Assembly (NCBI GenBank): GCA_003255065.1
Contig: QAOA01000431.1
Location: 372,001 to 436,000 of the forward strand
Reading direction: 5' to 3'
Source of the DNA: Cercis canadensis
Taxonomy: Eukaryota > Streptophyta > Magnoliopsida > Fabales > Fabaceae
DNA: 64,000 nt
Below, piece by piece: positions 1-12,111 of the stretch. The notes beneath the pieces were generated by a model, which made no database searches, was not told where the DNA came from, and saw only the letters and a program-made list of their open reading frames with translations. The position numbers were made by a program, and so were the translations under genes. How positions within the stretch are numbered: position 1 is the first letter of the stretch; every line of letters begins with the position of its first letter.

Positions 1-2640
1 AATTTAAACGTCTTAGAAAAAATTTTCCTTAAGAAAAATTGTGAGAAATTTCCACGAAAATTTTTTTCGTGAGAAATTTCTCGAGAAAATTATGTGAGAA
101 ATTGAATTTCACACAACAAAGTTTTTCGTGACAAATGGAACATGCTATTTCACTAAAGTTAAAATTAGGGTTTTCAAATTTCTCATGGAAAAATTTCGAG
201 AGAAAACTGCACCATATCTCTCTCACACAACGATCCTTTCATCTACAAACAACTCTTATTTTCCCTCTCTTCTCTCCCCATTCTCGGTCCTCCTCAATTC
301 CACATTTCTAGCTGGCGTACCAAAGGGTTTATGCCGGTCCACCATTAGCCAAAACAAAGCACACAAATGGCCTTTAAGCACATTGAAGTGTGTAGTCCTC
401 AAAAAATTATTTGAAAAGAAAAAGAAAACATCTCATATAGCATGCACCACAAAGCAAAGTCAAGGACGTTCAAAGTTGTGCGTCCAACATTATGTCATGG
501 CAATGAGGGTTCCACGCATTTTCTCGCGTGCCACGAACCATATAAATCAATCTTCTCTGCCATCTATCATGGTTAAGTGCTCTTGCAATCTGTGTGGCTA
601 CAAGAAGAAAGAACACAAAGAATCCCCAGTTGGTTAACCCTCTTAGCACTACTCTCACTCGAGCACACTTAACTGTGGAGTTTTGATGTGATCCAGTGCC
701 CCTGTTAGGTAAAAAGAATAGCACAAAGGACATGTAGTTGGTTTTTTGTGTGTAGATCTCGAAAAATTTTATGAAATGAAAAAAAAAACATCTCGTAAAA
801 CGAGCGATCGAGTGCAAAGTTATGACCGTCAAAAGTTTCACATCTAGTATTTAGTCACGACAATGATGGTTTCACATATTCACTAGTGTGCCCTGTCAAT
901 CAATATTCTGCCTCGTACACGAAAAAAATGTTTTGTGTGAAAATTGAATTTCTTATGGAATTTTCTAGGATTTCTTGCAGAATTTTTTTGGTTAAACTTT
1001 TCCGCAAGAAAATTGTGAGAAAATGTCATCAGAAATTCAATTTAAACTTCTCACGGAATTTTTTTTTCTTGATAAAAATCGTGAGAAATTTGCACTAAAA
1101 TTTTTTCAGTGAGAAATTTCTCGAGAAAATTATGTGAAAAATTGGATTTCTCGTGGTAAAGTTTTTTGTGACAAACAAAACACACCATTTCACTAAAGTT
1201 GATATTAGGGTTTTCACAAGAAAAAATTTCGTGAGAAAAATACATCTTATCTCTATCACGCAGCCATCCCTCAATCTGCAAACAACTCTAATTTTCCCTT
1301 CCTTGTCTCCCCCTTCTCGGTCCTCCTCAATTCCACCGTTCTAGCTGACATACCGAAAGGTTTGTGGCAGTGCACCATTAGCCAAAATGAAACGTGCAAA
1401 CGCCCTAAAGTCACACGCTATATGAGATCAAGAAAACATCTCGTACAACATAGGCAATGAGCGAAATCAAGGACGTTCAAAGTTGTTCATCCAGCATTAT
1501 GTCATGGCCATGACAGTCCCACACATTCTCTCCCATTCCACAAACCATATAAATTAATCTTCTCCGTCATCTATCGTGGTTAGGTGCTCTTGCAATCTGT
1601 GCGGCTACAGGAAGAAAGAATACAAGGAATCCCTAGGAGGTCAACCATCCTAACACTACTCTCGCTTGAGCACGCTTAGCTGTGGATTTTTTATGTGATC
1701 TAGTGCCCCTTTTAGGCAAAACGAACAGCGACAAGGACCTTTGGCAGTTTTGTTGCGCACATATCTCAAAATGTTTCATGCAATAAAAAAAACATTTTGT
1801 AAAACGAGCGGTCGAGCACAATGTTAATGTCATCCAAAGTTTCACATTTAGTATTGCGTCATGGCAATGACAATTTCTCATGTTCACTAGCATGCCCATG
1901 GCCTTGTCGATCAATATTTTGCCCCGTACATCGTGGTTATATGCTCTTACACTATAAGAAAACACAATTTCTCGCGAAAAACTTCTTTGGGAGAATTTCT
2001 TGCAAAATTTCTTTGGGAAAACTTTTCCACGATAAAATTTTGTAAGAAATTACATTAGAAAATTTTATCAAAAATTCAATTTAAACAAGAAATTTCCACA
2101 TAAAATTTTTTTGTGAGAAATTTATATAGAAAACTAGGTGAGAAATTGAATTTCTCGTGTCGTTTCACTAAAATTAAAATTAGGATTTTCAAATTTCTCG
2201 CAAAAAAATTGTGAGAAAAGTGCATATTATCTCCCTCACGCAGCCATCCTTCCATCTGCAAACAACTTTCATTGTCCCTCTCTTTTATACCCTTTCTCAG
2301 TCCTCCTTAATTCCACCGTTCTAGCTAACGCACCGAAGAGTTTGCGGCGGTCCACCATTAGCCAAAACGAGGCGCGCAAACGGTCTTTAGGCACATCCTA
2401 GCACTACTCTCGCTCTAGTAGGCTTAACTGTGGAGTTCTAATGCAATCTAGTGCCCTTTTTAGGGGGGAAAAAAAAAGGAACAGCGAAAAGGACCTTTAG
2501 CCGGTTTGTTGCGCACAAATCTTGAAAAGTTTTATGCAATTAAAAAAGCATCTTGTAAAACGAGCGATCGAGCACAATGTTATAGTTGTCCAAAGTTTAC
2601 GTTGAAACTACATGAGTTCACTAAGGTGGAACATGATCCG
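1..2640. repeat. Tandem ~1 kb repeat units, about three copies, left one cut by the window edge
   Basis: The same order of segments recurs three times. A stretch rich in TTTCTCGTGAGAAA-like short palindromes is followed by a CT-rich segment containing TTCCACCGTTCTAGCT-like sequence (near 292, 1325 and 2307), then by a segment with TTAACTGTGGAGTT-like sequence and AAAACGAGCGATCGAG (near 668, 1680 and 2411). The spacing is about 980-1030 bp. The third unit is shorter in its middle. Within units 1 and 2 a second-level duplication is visible: about 380-530 and 745-890 in unit 1 share the order AAACATCTCGTA, AAAGT..GT.CAAAGTT and GTCATGGCAATGA. Open frames here are short, on both strands, and not conserved between units, so I see no gene. 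It could be a satellite-like array or sub-terminal repeats of a DNA transposon. Confidence 0.7.
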
Positions 2641-4139
2641 CCAAAATCAACGTAAGTTAGGTGCTATTGATGGAACATGGTAAGCCTATCTTTCACCATA
2701 TGGGAATTTAGAGATGTGAATAGAGGAAGCCTCAAAAAGTGAAGGCCAAACTATAGGTCACGTGACTTGCACCGACTTGGTGGCTGACTAGGCTTTTCCT
2801 TGATCAAAGTAAATTAGCTCACGTTCTTGTTATCCAAAAGTCACTTGAACCAGCCGAGTAGAACGTCGAATGAAATAGGTAGCCAGGTTCTCTTTCTAAA
2901 ACCCTTTGATATGATAGGCTTGACCCACCTTCCCTTATCCCATATGTTTAGGAGTGAGATCTACCCAAGAGTGAGTGGTGGTATGAAAACGTCCCACACC
3001 CCGTTTACCAATAAAGGAAAGAAAGCCTCAACCACAATCACATTCCTTTTGCGTGCAAATGTTGCTAAGTATTTGATTCCATTGGTCATAATTCCCTGTT
3101 GCGGCCAGTGCTTGTTTGCACGTGCGTGAATCAACCCAAAAAACAAGGAAAAGATGCCTCGGGATGATTTGAGCCGTATAAAGGGAAACTCTCACGTATA
3201 ATTTTTTTTTTTTTTAGGGGGATTCCAGAAGAGCCCGACAAGGTCCCCCACTAACTTAGCCCAAGCCTAAGTGAAAGTGAAATGGTGGGCTTAACCATCC
3301 CAACTACGGTTATGCTAGGATTCGCGAAGAGCATCACCTTACGATGTTTATGACTTATTAGATCCTGACGTACCAGTAGGTACCAGAGGAAATGGCTATG
3401 ATGGTTATTGTATCTGTATTGAAGAGATGGATTAAAGAATTAGGATCATTGTGCAATGTCTCTAATGGCATGAAACAAATAATCATCATTCTTAATTGAG
3501 ACTTAGGTTAAGCTCTGTCTCGTAACCTTGTGGGATTAGGAGTAAAACATCCTAAGGTTGGCGCATCTCGTTAGGGGTGGAGAAGCATTGGGAACCCTAA
3601 TTTATTTCTTCAAAGCCGTTTCTTTTCCCGTCCCCTTGCCTTGACATAGCACATCACTTCTGGTTCTTTGAAAGAATCAACTAACATCTCCTTTCTTTAT
3701 TGATCTGGGAGGAAAAGGAACCGTCTACGAGTTGGGAAGCTAAACATCAAGTAAGTGGCTTGATGAGGATAACTAAGCTGACACACCAAAGTTGGCTGTT
3801 GGCACAACAAGGTGGTGCCTTACTATACCACAGGCGAACACGGGATAACATTCGTGGTGGTGCTTCAGGATTCCAATGTATTGCATCTAATATCAAAATG
3901 ATCTTTTGCCAACAGACCACTACCATCCCTTTCTTGATTGAGTTGGAGCGCAACCATCTTATCCACTAAACTAGCTAAAAGCTCTCGCTTCAGGTCGAAG
4001 CACTAAAAGAAAAAGACCAAGAAGCACGGAAGCATAGGAACCCCTAAACCCCTTACTAGTAAAGGGAAAACAAAAGTGCACTCCTGCAAACTGGGGAAAA
4101 TGCTCTAGTGATGGGAAACGGACCACTAGTTACAAAGCT
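2641..4139. other. Non-coding stretch, nothing recognised
   Basis: About 1.5 kb between the tandem repeat and the telomere-like array. Open frames of 60-100 codons exist on both strands but overlap each other and show no recognisable domain. There is a short T run near 3200. I see no RNA gene, LTR or splice pattern that I can support. Confidence 0.5.
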
Positions 4140-4251
4140 CCAATAAAGTATTGATTAGAGTCTAGGGTTAAGGCTCTAGGTTTTATGATCTAGTTTTAGA
4201 ATCTAGCATTTGGGGTTTAGTGTCTACGGTTCACATTGTACGGTTTAAGGG
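4140..4251. repeat. Decayed telomere-type (TTTAGGG-like) repeat, left piece
   Basis: A chain of imperfect 7-14 bp units such as GGTTTAG, GGGTTTAGTG and CGGTTTAAGGG, variants of the plant telomere repeat TTTAGGG. It stops exactly at the 5' LTR of the first Copia element and resumes after it, so this is one of three pieces of the same array. Confidence 0.6.
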
Positions 4252-4400
4252 TGTTAGAATATTAGCTATAAATATTGTAGTTATTATAGCATATTTTTAA
4301 GCTTGTAATTAACTTATGATTAGGCCCATGTTTGCTGTACAGTTAGTATAAATAATAGATGTGAGAAGCTAGTCTCACAACCTTTTTCACTTTTCTCACA
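4252..4400 (+). repeat. 5' LTR of Copia copy 1
   Basis: Starts TGTTAGAATATTAGC and ends CTCACA. It is repeated at 9104-9252 and is closely similar to the LTRs of Copia copy 2, so the two elements are one family. Confidence 0.9.
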
Positions 4401-4412
4401 TGGTATCAAAGC
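4401..4412 (+). other. Primer binding site, Copia copy 1
   Basis: TGGTATCAAAGC lies directly after the 5' LTR. It differs by one base from the common initiator tRNA-Met site TGGTATCAGAGC. Confidence 0.8.
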
Positions 4413-4861
4413 AATTTTAGTGAGAAAAACCTCTCCCTTCCCGCTGTGAATTTTTCCAACGGCGTTTTCCCTCCTTCCCTGCTGTTTTCTTACTCTAGCA
4501 GTGTTCTTATACTAGGGTTTAGTGGCTATGTCTCTATCCAACCACCCTAGGACTCAAGATTCAAAATTTTGACCCCACAGTCAACCTCAGCACCCTCTGA
4601 TCGGTCTGTCCCTAGAAGTCTGCCACCAGCAGACGCTGCATGCGCCCACACGCGCCGCCACCTTCTTTGCGCGTGAAGCCCACGCGCAGCCACTTTCTTC
4701 CGTAGGTGGAGGCGCGTGTCAACTCCGATAGCCGTGAAATTTTCCAGATCTCTCCTCTGGCGTAGTTCTGACCTTTTCCTGCACTCACTTTGGTGTTTTT
4801 TGACCTGGACAACATCCTAACTGGTCTGTTCTGCTTTGTAAAAGGTTCGTAACATATCCAA

Positions 4862-5815
4862 ATGACTTCTTCAGACAAGGAAACTTCTGACCACCATTCA
4901 TTCCTTACTTTTTCTTCTACTCTAACTATCTGTGCTAAGAAATTAACTAGCTCTGGCAACTATATGACTTGGTCAGCCTCTGTAGAGTTATGGTTTTTAG
5001 GTCAGAGCCATGAGGAACATTTAGTAAAACAAATTAAAGACATCCCTACTAAAGATCAGCCTAAGTGGAAGCAAGCTGATGCTTATCTCTATAATGTTCT
5101 CTGCCAATCTTTTGATCGTGCTCTTGTTGGCCAATACCGCCCTTATCATACCTGTTATGAGGTTTGGCAGAAGGCCAAGAAACTCTACTCAAACGATATA
5201 AATCGTTTGTATACTGTTGTCTCTCAGATGAAAACTCTTAAGAAACAGGATCTGGATATGCAAACTTATCTGGGGCAGATCGAAACTCTTCAGCAGGAAT
5301 TCAATGAGATGATGTCATTCTCAACTAATATCGCTCAACAAGAGGCATATCGTGGCAAATTCTTTATGGTCCTTGCACTTGCTGGTTTGTCTTCTGAATT
5401 GGATTCGGTCCGTAATCAAATTCTAGCCAACCCTGGGGTTCCTACTATGGACACGATATTTGAGGAGTTAATCCGTATTTCCGCACCTATAGGTACCTCT
5501 GTTTCGATTACCTCAGCTGATTCTACCATTCTAGCCTCTTAAGTGAACCATCGAGAGGATGGTAAGGGCGAACGTGGTGATCAACGAGCTCGAAATAGAG
5601 ATCACCCCCAATGTACTCACTGCAATAAAATTGGCCATACAGTGGATCGCTGTTTTCTCCTTCATGGTCGACCTTCTAAGCTTGCTAATGTTGCACAGTA
5701 TGGTTCCTCCTCTGGCACTCCATCTGGCACTGTATCCGTCTCTGCTCCTGATTACAATGAGTTCCTCAGATTCCAAGACAACCAACAGTCCACCTCCCTT
5801 GCCTCTATTGCTTAG
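4862..5815 (+). pseudogene. gag region of Copia copy 1
   Basis: A 226-codon frame from 4862 has the Copia gag pattern (SGNYMTWSASVELWFLGQ near residue 32, then VWQKAKKLYS and a Q-rich helical stretch). An adjoining frame carries the zinc knuckle CTHCNKIGHTVDRCF (CX2CX4HX4C) near 5610-5655. In a live element it would form the particle that packages the RNA. Fossil: part of a broken polyprotein. Confidence 0.85.
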
Positions 5816-5893
5816 ACTGGTAATCCTATTGTATGCATCTCTCAGTCCTCCTCTCTTGGACCTTGGATTTTTTATTCTGGTGCTTTTGATCAC

Positions 5894-6884
5894 TTGTCTG
5901 GTAACAAGAATTTATTTTCTCATATCACTTATTCTAATTCATTATCCACTATTACCTTAGCTGATGGCTCACACATTACAGTCAGAGGCATTGGTCAGGC
6001 CACACCCTTGCCCTCCCTATCTTTAAATTTTGTTCTCTTTGTGCCTGGGTGTCCATTTAATTTGATTTATGTTAGCAAATTAACTCAAACTCTCCCTTAT
6101 TCTGTTACCTTTGTTGCTAATTCGGTTATTGTACAGGAGCGAAACACTGAGAGGATGATTGGAGTCAGACATGAGTCTCGTGGGCTATACTACCTCGCCC
6201 CACCACCATCTCCTATGGCTTGTATTGCTGCTGATTCACCTGAACTTTTTCATCGTCGTTTGGGACATCCTAGCTTACAGAAAATACAGAAGATGGTGTC
6301 AGTCTCTCTAGTGTCTCTTCTTTAGAATGTGAGTCTTGTCAATTAGGCAAACATGTTCGTAGTTCTTTTCCTAGTCGTGTCAATAAATGAGTCGAGTCTC
6401 CTTTTTCACTGGTTCATTCTGATGTATGAGGTCCTAGTCGTGTCAACTCAACTTTGGGTTTTCAATACTTTGTTACCTTTGTTGATGATTTTTCCCGATG
6501 TACTTGATTATTTTTAATGAAAAATCATTTAGAACTTTTCTCTATTTTTCAAACTTTTTGCTCAGAAATTAAAACTCCATTTGGAATCACCATTTGCACC
6601 TTCCAGATAATGTCCGAGAATATTTTTTTGCTCTATTTCAATTTTTTATGACTTCTCAGGGCATTCTCCATCACTTTTCTTATGCTCATACTCCTCAACA
6701 AAATGGGGTGGCTGAGCGGAAAAATAGACATCTAATTGAGATTGTCCGTACTCTTCTCATTCATAATAATGTTTCGCTGCGTTTTTGGGGAGATGCGATT
6801 GTCACTGCATATTATTTAATTAATCGCATGCCATCATCTGTTTTACAAAATCAGGTGTCTCATTATCTTTTGTTTCCCAATTAG
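5894..6884 (+). pseudogene. Protease to integrase region of Copia copy 1
   Basis: Shows the start of the GAG-pre-integrase segment (ELFHRRLGHPSLQKIQKM near 6240-6300) and integrase core sequence (TPQQNGVAERKNRHLIE near 6690-6740, then FWGDAIVTAYYLINRMPS). These are standard Ty1/copia signatures. Fossil, broken into several frames. Confidence 0.85.
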
Positions 6885-6979
6885 CCACTCTACTCTCTTT
6901 CTCTTCGTGTCTTCGGTTGCACATGTTTTGTTCATGATCTCACTTCAGGTAAAGATAAGTTACATGCAAAATCTCTCAA

Positions 6980-9096
6980 ATGGGTCTTTTGGGTTATTCC
7001 CGTTTGCAAAATGGTTACCGTTGTTTCTCTCCTGAACTCAAACGATATCTTGTTTCCCCGGATGTCACATTCTTTGAGACAACCCCTTTCTTTCCTTCTT
7101 TAGGGCATCCTGATTGTTCTACTATTACTCAGGTTCTCCCTATTTCTTGCACTAGTCCTCTTCCACAGGTTGTTTCTTCCCATGACTCCACTGGTCCTAC
7201 AGAGGACTCGGCACCTCCTCTCCTCACCTACCATCGTCGGCCTCGATTTGAACCTGTTGAGGACCTTACCATTGTGTCACCTATCACTGGGCCTGTTGAG
7301 CACCCACCCATTGTGCCACCTGCCCTTGAGCCTGTTGACAACCCTCCCACCAATGACCTCCCTGCTTCTGCCCCATTGGATTCATCTCTTGCTCCAGTCA
7401 CTTCTCAGGTTGCGATCTCTGACTTGGACCGATCTATTGCTGACCGCAAAGGTATTCGTTCTACTCGCAATCCTTATCCCATTTATAATTTTGTGAGCTA
7501 TCACCGTTTGTCTCCACAATATTCTACTTTTGTATTGTCTTTGTCTCCTGTTTCTATTCCTAAAAATATAGGTGAAACACTTTCTGACCCAGGCTGGGAT
7601 AAGGCAATGATTGATGAGATGGTTATTTTAGACTCTAATAGCACTTGGGATTTGGTGCCTCTACCACGTGGTAAATCCACTGTTGGTTGTCGTTGGGTTT
7701 ATACAGTCAAAGTTGGCCCTGATGGTTAAATAGATTGTTTGAAAGCCCGCTTGGTTGCCAAGGGATACACCCAAATCTATGGACTTGATTATGGTGATAC
7801 CTTCTCTCTAGTTGCCAAGATGGCATCTGTTCGCCTCTTTCTCTCTATGGTTGTCATTCACCACTGGCCGCTTTATCAATTGCATATTAAAAATGTCTTT
7901 CTACATGGCGAATTGCAAGAGGAAATTTATATAGAGCAACCTCCTGAATTTGTTGCTCAGGGGGAATCTAGATTGGTGTGTCGACTTCGCCGATCTCTCT
8001 ATGGACTTAAACAATCTCCACGGGTTTGGTTTAGGAGATTTAGTTCAATTTTCCTACAGTTTGGTATGACTCGGAGTGAGGCTGATCATTTAGTCTTTTA
8101 CTTTCACTCATCTCCTAACCGATGTATTTACTTGATTGTCTATGTGGATGACATTATGATTGCAGGGAATAATTAAGAAGACATACAAAAACTCAAGCAA
8201 CATCTATTTCAACACTTTTAGACAAAAGATTTGGGCAAACTCAAGTATTTTCTAGGAATAGAAATTGCTCAATCCCGAAAGGGTGTTACCATCTCACAGC
8301 GAAAATATGCCTTGGATATATTGAAAGAAACAGGTATGTCAAACTGCAAACCTGTGGAGACTCCAATGGATCCAAATGTCAAGCTCCTACCTAGTCAGGG
8401 AGAGCCCTTATCAGATCCTAGTAGATATCGGAGACTTGTTGGGAAACTCAACTACCTTACAGTGACACGCCCTGATATTGCTTCCCTATGAGTGTACTTA
8501 ATCAATTTCTAAGTGTACCGTGTGATAGTCATTGGGATGTAGTAGTTCGTATTTTAAAATACATCAAGAAGACACCAGGTAAAGGCCTATTGTATGAAAG
8601 TAGAGAACATACTCAGGTGGTTGGATATTCAGATGCTCACTGGCCAGGCTGTCTATATGATAGACGCTCAATCATTGGATATTGTGTATTTGTTGGGGGC
8701 AATCTAGTGTCATGGAAGAGCAAGAAACAATTAGTTGTTGCTCTATCCACGACTGTGGCAGAATACCGAGTCATGGCTAAAGCAACATGTGAGCTCATAT
8801 GGCTGAAACAGTTACTTCAGGAGTTAAAATTCATGAAGATTCAACAGATGAAACTAATATGCGATAACCAAGCAGCTCTCCACATTGCCTCCAATCCAGT
8901 CTTCCATGAAAGGACCAAACATATACAGATTGACTGTCACTTTATTAGACAGAAAATACTTTTAAGGGATATTGCTATTAGTTTTGTTAGATCAAATGAC
9001 CAGTTAGCAGACATATTCACTAAGTCTCTCAGAGGCCCTCGGGTTAACTACATTTGTAACAAGCTTGGAAGATATAATATGTATGCTCTAGCTTGA
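6980..9096 (+). pseudogene. Integrase tail, reverse transcriptase and RNase H region of Copia copy 1
   Basis: Contains the Copia RT block: KARLVAKGYTQ near 7740, LHGELQEEIYIEQPPEF near 7905-7955, RSLYGLKQSPRVWFRRF near 7995-8040 and the catalytic YVDDI near 8140. The RNase H segment follows (WPGCLYDRRS, then AEYRVMAKATCELIWLKQLL near 8760-8815). It ends just before the purine tract and 3' LTR. Fossil. Confidence 0.9.
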
Positions 9097-9103
9097 GGAG
9101 AAG

Positions 9104-9252
9104 TGTTAAAATATTAGCTGTAAATACTGTAGTTATTATAGCATATTTTTAAGCTTGTAATTAGCTTATGATTAGGTCCATTATTGCTGTACAATTAGTA
9201 TAAATAATATATGTAAAAAGCTAATCTCACAACCTTTTCTACTATTCTCACA
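9104..9252 (+). repeat. 3' LTR of Copia copy 1
   Basis: Direct repeat of 4252-4400, preceded by the polypurine tract TTGAGGAGAAG and followed by telomere-like sequence. Confidence 0.9.
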
Positions 9253-9351
9253 AAGGCTTTAGGGTTTACATTGAGGTTAATGATATCTAGTTTAGAGTTT
9301 AGGGTCTAAGTTTAAGTTAAGGGTAAAAGGTATGTGATTTATGGTTTAGAG
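9253..9351. repeat. Decayed telomere-type repeat, middle piece
   Basis: Units such as GCTTTAGGGTTTACA, TTTAGAGTTTAGGGTC and GGTTTAGAG continue the array seen at 4140-4251 after the Copia insertion. Confidence 0.6.
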
Positions 9352-9635
9352 TGTTAGATATAAATCTATTCATAGGCCTATACCTATCAGCTTAAGCTTT
9401 TAGGTTGAATCAGTTCTTGATATGGTATCAGAGCCTCTTTGACCAAACGGTCAGGAGATCGAATCCTTCTGCCCACACTTTCTCAATTAAATTGAAATTT
9501 CAACACATGGTATAAATGGACATGTGCTTTGTCCACGCTTCAAGCCCACAGGGCTTTCGCGTGCGGGGGCGTGTTAGATATAAATCTATTCATAGGCCTT
9601 CACCTATCAGCTTAAGTTTTTAGGTTGAATTGGTT
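9352..9635 (+). mobile_element. TRIM (terminal-repeat retrotransposon in miniature)
   Basis: Two direct repeats beginning TGTTAGATATAAATCTATTC lie at 9352-~9412 and 9572-9635. Just after the first is the initiator tRNA-Met primer site TGGTATCAGAGC (9423-9434). Just before the second is a purine tract GTGCGGGGGCG (about 9561-9571). Only about 150 bp of non-coding DNA lies between. This is the full set of TRIM parts with no coding capacity, so movement would depend on proteins of another LTR element. The right repeat is cut by Copia copy 2, which therefore arrived later. Confidence 0.8.
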
Positions 9636-9782
9636 TGTTAGAATATTAGCTGTAAATATAGTTATTATAGCATATTTTTAGGCTTATAATTAACTTATGA
9701 TTAGGCTCATAATTGTTGTACAATTAATATAAATAATAGCTGTGAGAAGTTAGTCTCACAACCTTTTTCACTAACTCTCACA
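9636..9782 (+). repeat. 5' LTR of Copia copy 2
   Basis: Begins TGTTAGAATATTAGC, ends CTCTCACA, and is followed directly by the primer site at 9783-9794. Confidence 0.9.
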
Positions 9783-10362
9783 TGATATCAGAGCAATTTT
9801 AGTGAGAAAAACCTCTCCATTCCCACTGTGAATTTTTTCAGTGGTGTTTTTCCCCCTCCCTGCTGTATTTTTACTCTAGCAGTGTTCTAATACTAGGATT
9901 TAGTGGCTGTGTCTCTATCCAGCCATCCTAGGACTCGAGTTTCACAATTCTGACCCCGCAGTCAACCTCAGAACTCTTCGACCGGCCATTCCCCGAAAAA
10001 ACCGTTGCTAGCCGCACGTGCCCACACGCGCCGCTTCAGTCCTTGATTGTGACGCCCACGCGCCGCCACTTTCTTCTGCTCGTGAAGGCACGTGTATGCT
10101 CCGATCGCCGTGAAAATTTCCAGATCTTTCCTCCAATGTATTCCAACCTATTCCTGCGCTTGCTTTGGTGTTATCTGACGTAGACAGCATCATAACATGT
10201 TTGTTCTTCTTTGTTAACTGTTAGTAACATATCCAAATGGCTCATTCAAACAAGTAGTCCACCTTCATAACCTCTATTGCTCAGACTGGTAATCCTATTG
10301 CATGCATCTCTCAGTCATCCTCTCTTGGACCTTGGGTTATTGATTATGGTGCTTCTGATCAT

Positions 10363-11568
10363 ATGTTTGGTAACAAGAATTTATTTTCTCATATCACTTA
10401 TTCTAATTCATTATCCACTGTTACCTTAGCTGATGGCTCACAAACTAAAGTCATTGGTCAGGCCAAACCCTTACATTCCCTATCTTTAAATTCTGTTCTC
10501 TTTGTGTCTGGGTGTCCATTTAATTTGATTTCTGTCAACAAATTAACCCAAACCCTACCTTATTTTATTACCTTTATAGCAAATTCAGTTCTTGTGCAAG
10601 AGCGGAACACTAGGAGGATGATTGAAGTAGGGCATGAGTCTCGTGAGCTATACTACCTCACCGCACCACCATCTCCTGTGGCTTGTATTGCTGCTAATTC
10701 ACCTGAACTTTTCCATCATCGTTTGGGACATCCTAACTTACAGAAACTACAAAAGATGGTGCCGAGTCTCTCTCGTATCTCTTCTTTAGAATGTGAGTCT
10801 TGTCAATTAGGAAAACATGTTCGTAGTTTTTTTCCCAGTCATGTCAATAAACAAGCTGAGTCTCTTTTTTCACTTGTTCATTCTGATGTATGGGGTCCTA
10901 GTCGTGTCAACTCCACTTTGGGTTTTCAATACTTTGTTACCTTTGTTGATGATTTTTCTCGATGCACTTGGTTATTTTTAATGAAAAACTGTTCAGAACT
11001 ATTCTCTATTTTTCAAACTTTTTGCTCAAAAATTAAAACTCAATTTAGAATTACCATTCGTGCCTTTCAGAGTGATAATGCTCGAGAATATTTTTCTGCT
11101 CTATTTCAATCTTTTATGACTTCTCAGGGCATTCTCCATCAATCTTCTTATGCTCATACTCCTCAACAAAATATAGTGGCTGAGCAAAAAAATAGACATT
11201 TGATTGAGACTGCCCGTACTCTCCTTATTCATAATAATGTTCCGCTGCGTTTTTGGGGAGATGCGGTTATCACTGTATGTTATTTGATCAATCGGATGCC
11301 ATCCTCCGTTTTACAAAATCAGGTGTCTCATTCTCTTTTATTTCCTAATCAACCACTCTACTCTCTTCCTCTTTGTGTATTCGGTTGCACATGCTTTGTT
11401 CATGATCTCACTCCTGGTAAAGATAAGTTACATGCAAAATCTCTCAAATGTGTCTTTTTGGGTTATTCCCGTTTACAAAAGGTTTACCGTTGTTTCTCTC
11501 CTAAACAACGTTTTATAGTTTTTCCGGATGTCACCTTCTTTGAGACAACCCCATTTTTCCCTCTTTAG
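10363..11568 (+). pseudogene. Protease/integrase region of Copia copy 2
   Basis: A 401-codon frame with the pre-integrase motif ELFHHRLGHPNLQKLQKM, the CX2C pair ECESCQLGKH, the integrase core (VHSDVWGPSRV, FQSDNAREYFSALFQSF, TPQQN) and the tail (VFGCTCFVHD, KCVFLGYSRLQK). It is the longest intact stretch of either Copia copy. Fossil. Confidence 0.88.
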
Positions 11569-12111
11569 GGAATTTTGATTGTTCTTCTGTTACTAAAGGT
11601 TCTCCCTATTTCATGCAATAGTCCTATTCCACAAGTTGTTTCTTCCAATGCCTCTAGTGGTCCTATAGAGGACTCAGCACCTCCTTTCCTTACCTACCAT
11701 CGTTGGCCTTGACCTGAACCAGTTGAGAACTCTACCATTGTGCCACTTGTCACTGAGCCTGTTGCGAACCCTACCATTGTGCCACATGTCACTGAGCTTG
11801 TTGAAAACTCTGTCATTGTGCTACTTGTCACTGAGCTTGTTGAAAACCCCACCACCAATGACAATCCTGCTACTATCCCATTGGATTCATCTCCTACTCC
11901 GATTACTTCTCCAGTTTCGGCCTCTGACTTGGACCGTTTCATTGCTGAATGCAAAGGTATTCGTTCTACTCGCAACCCTTACCCCATTTATAATTTTGTG
12001 AGCTATCACCGTTTGTCTCCACAATATTCTATTTTTGTGTTGTCTTTGTCTCCTGTTTCTATTCCTAAGAATATAGATGAAGCACTTTCTAACTCAGGCT
12101 AGCATAAGGCA

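Larger units (their letters stand above)
4252..9252 (+). mobile_element. Copia LTR retrotransposon, copy 1 (degenerate fossil)
   Basis: Direct LTRs of 149 bp at 4252-4400 and 9104-9252 begin TGTTA and end CTCACA. A primer site follows the left LTR and a purine-rich tract (TTGAGGAGAAG) precedes the right one. The internal order gag, zinc knuckle, protease, integrase, reverse transcriptase, RNase H is typical of Ty1/copia. Flanking pentamers AAGGG and AAGGC are a near-match target duplication. The coding region is broken in roughly ten places. The LTRs differ at about 10% of positions by eye, so the insertion is old, several million years at usual plant rates. The short LTR suggests an Ale/Retrofit-like lineage, which I cannot confirm. 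Confidence 0.93.

Noticed and set aside
1-2261. Several 60-170 codon frames in the ~1 kb repeat
   Set aside because: They occur on both strands, are not conserved between repeat units and show no domain.
9423-9480. Possible tRNA gene (TGGTATCAGAGC with GATCGAATCC)
   Set aside because: It is the primer site and internal part of a TRIM element. No cloverleaf with an acceptor stem can be drawn by eye.
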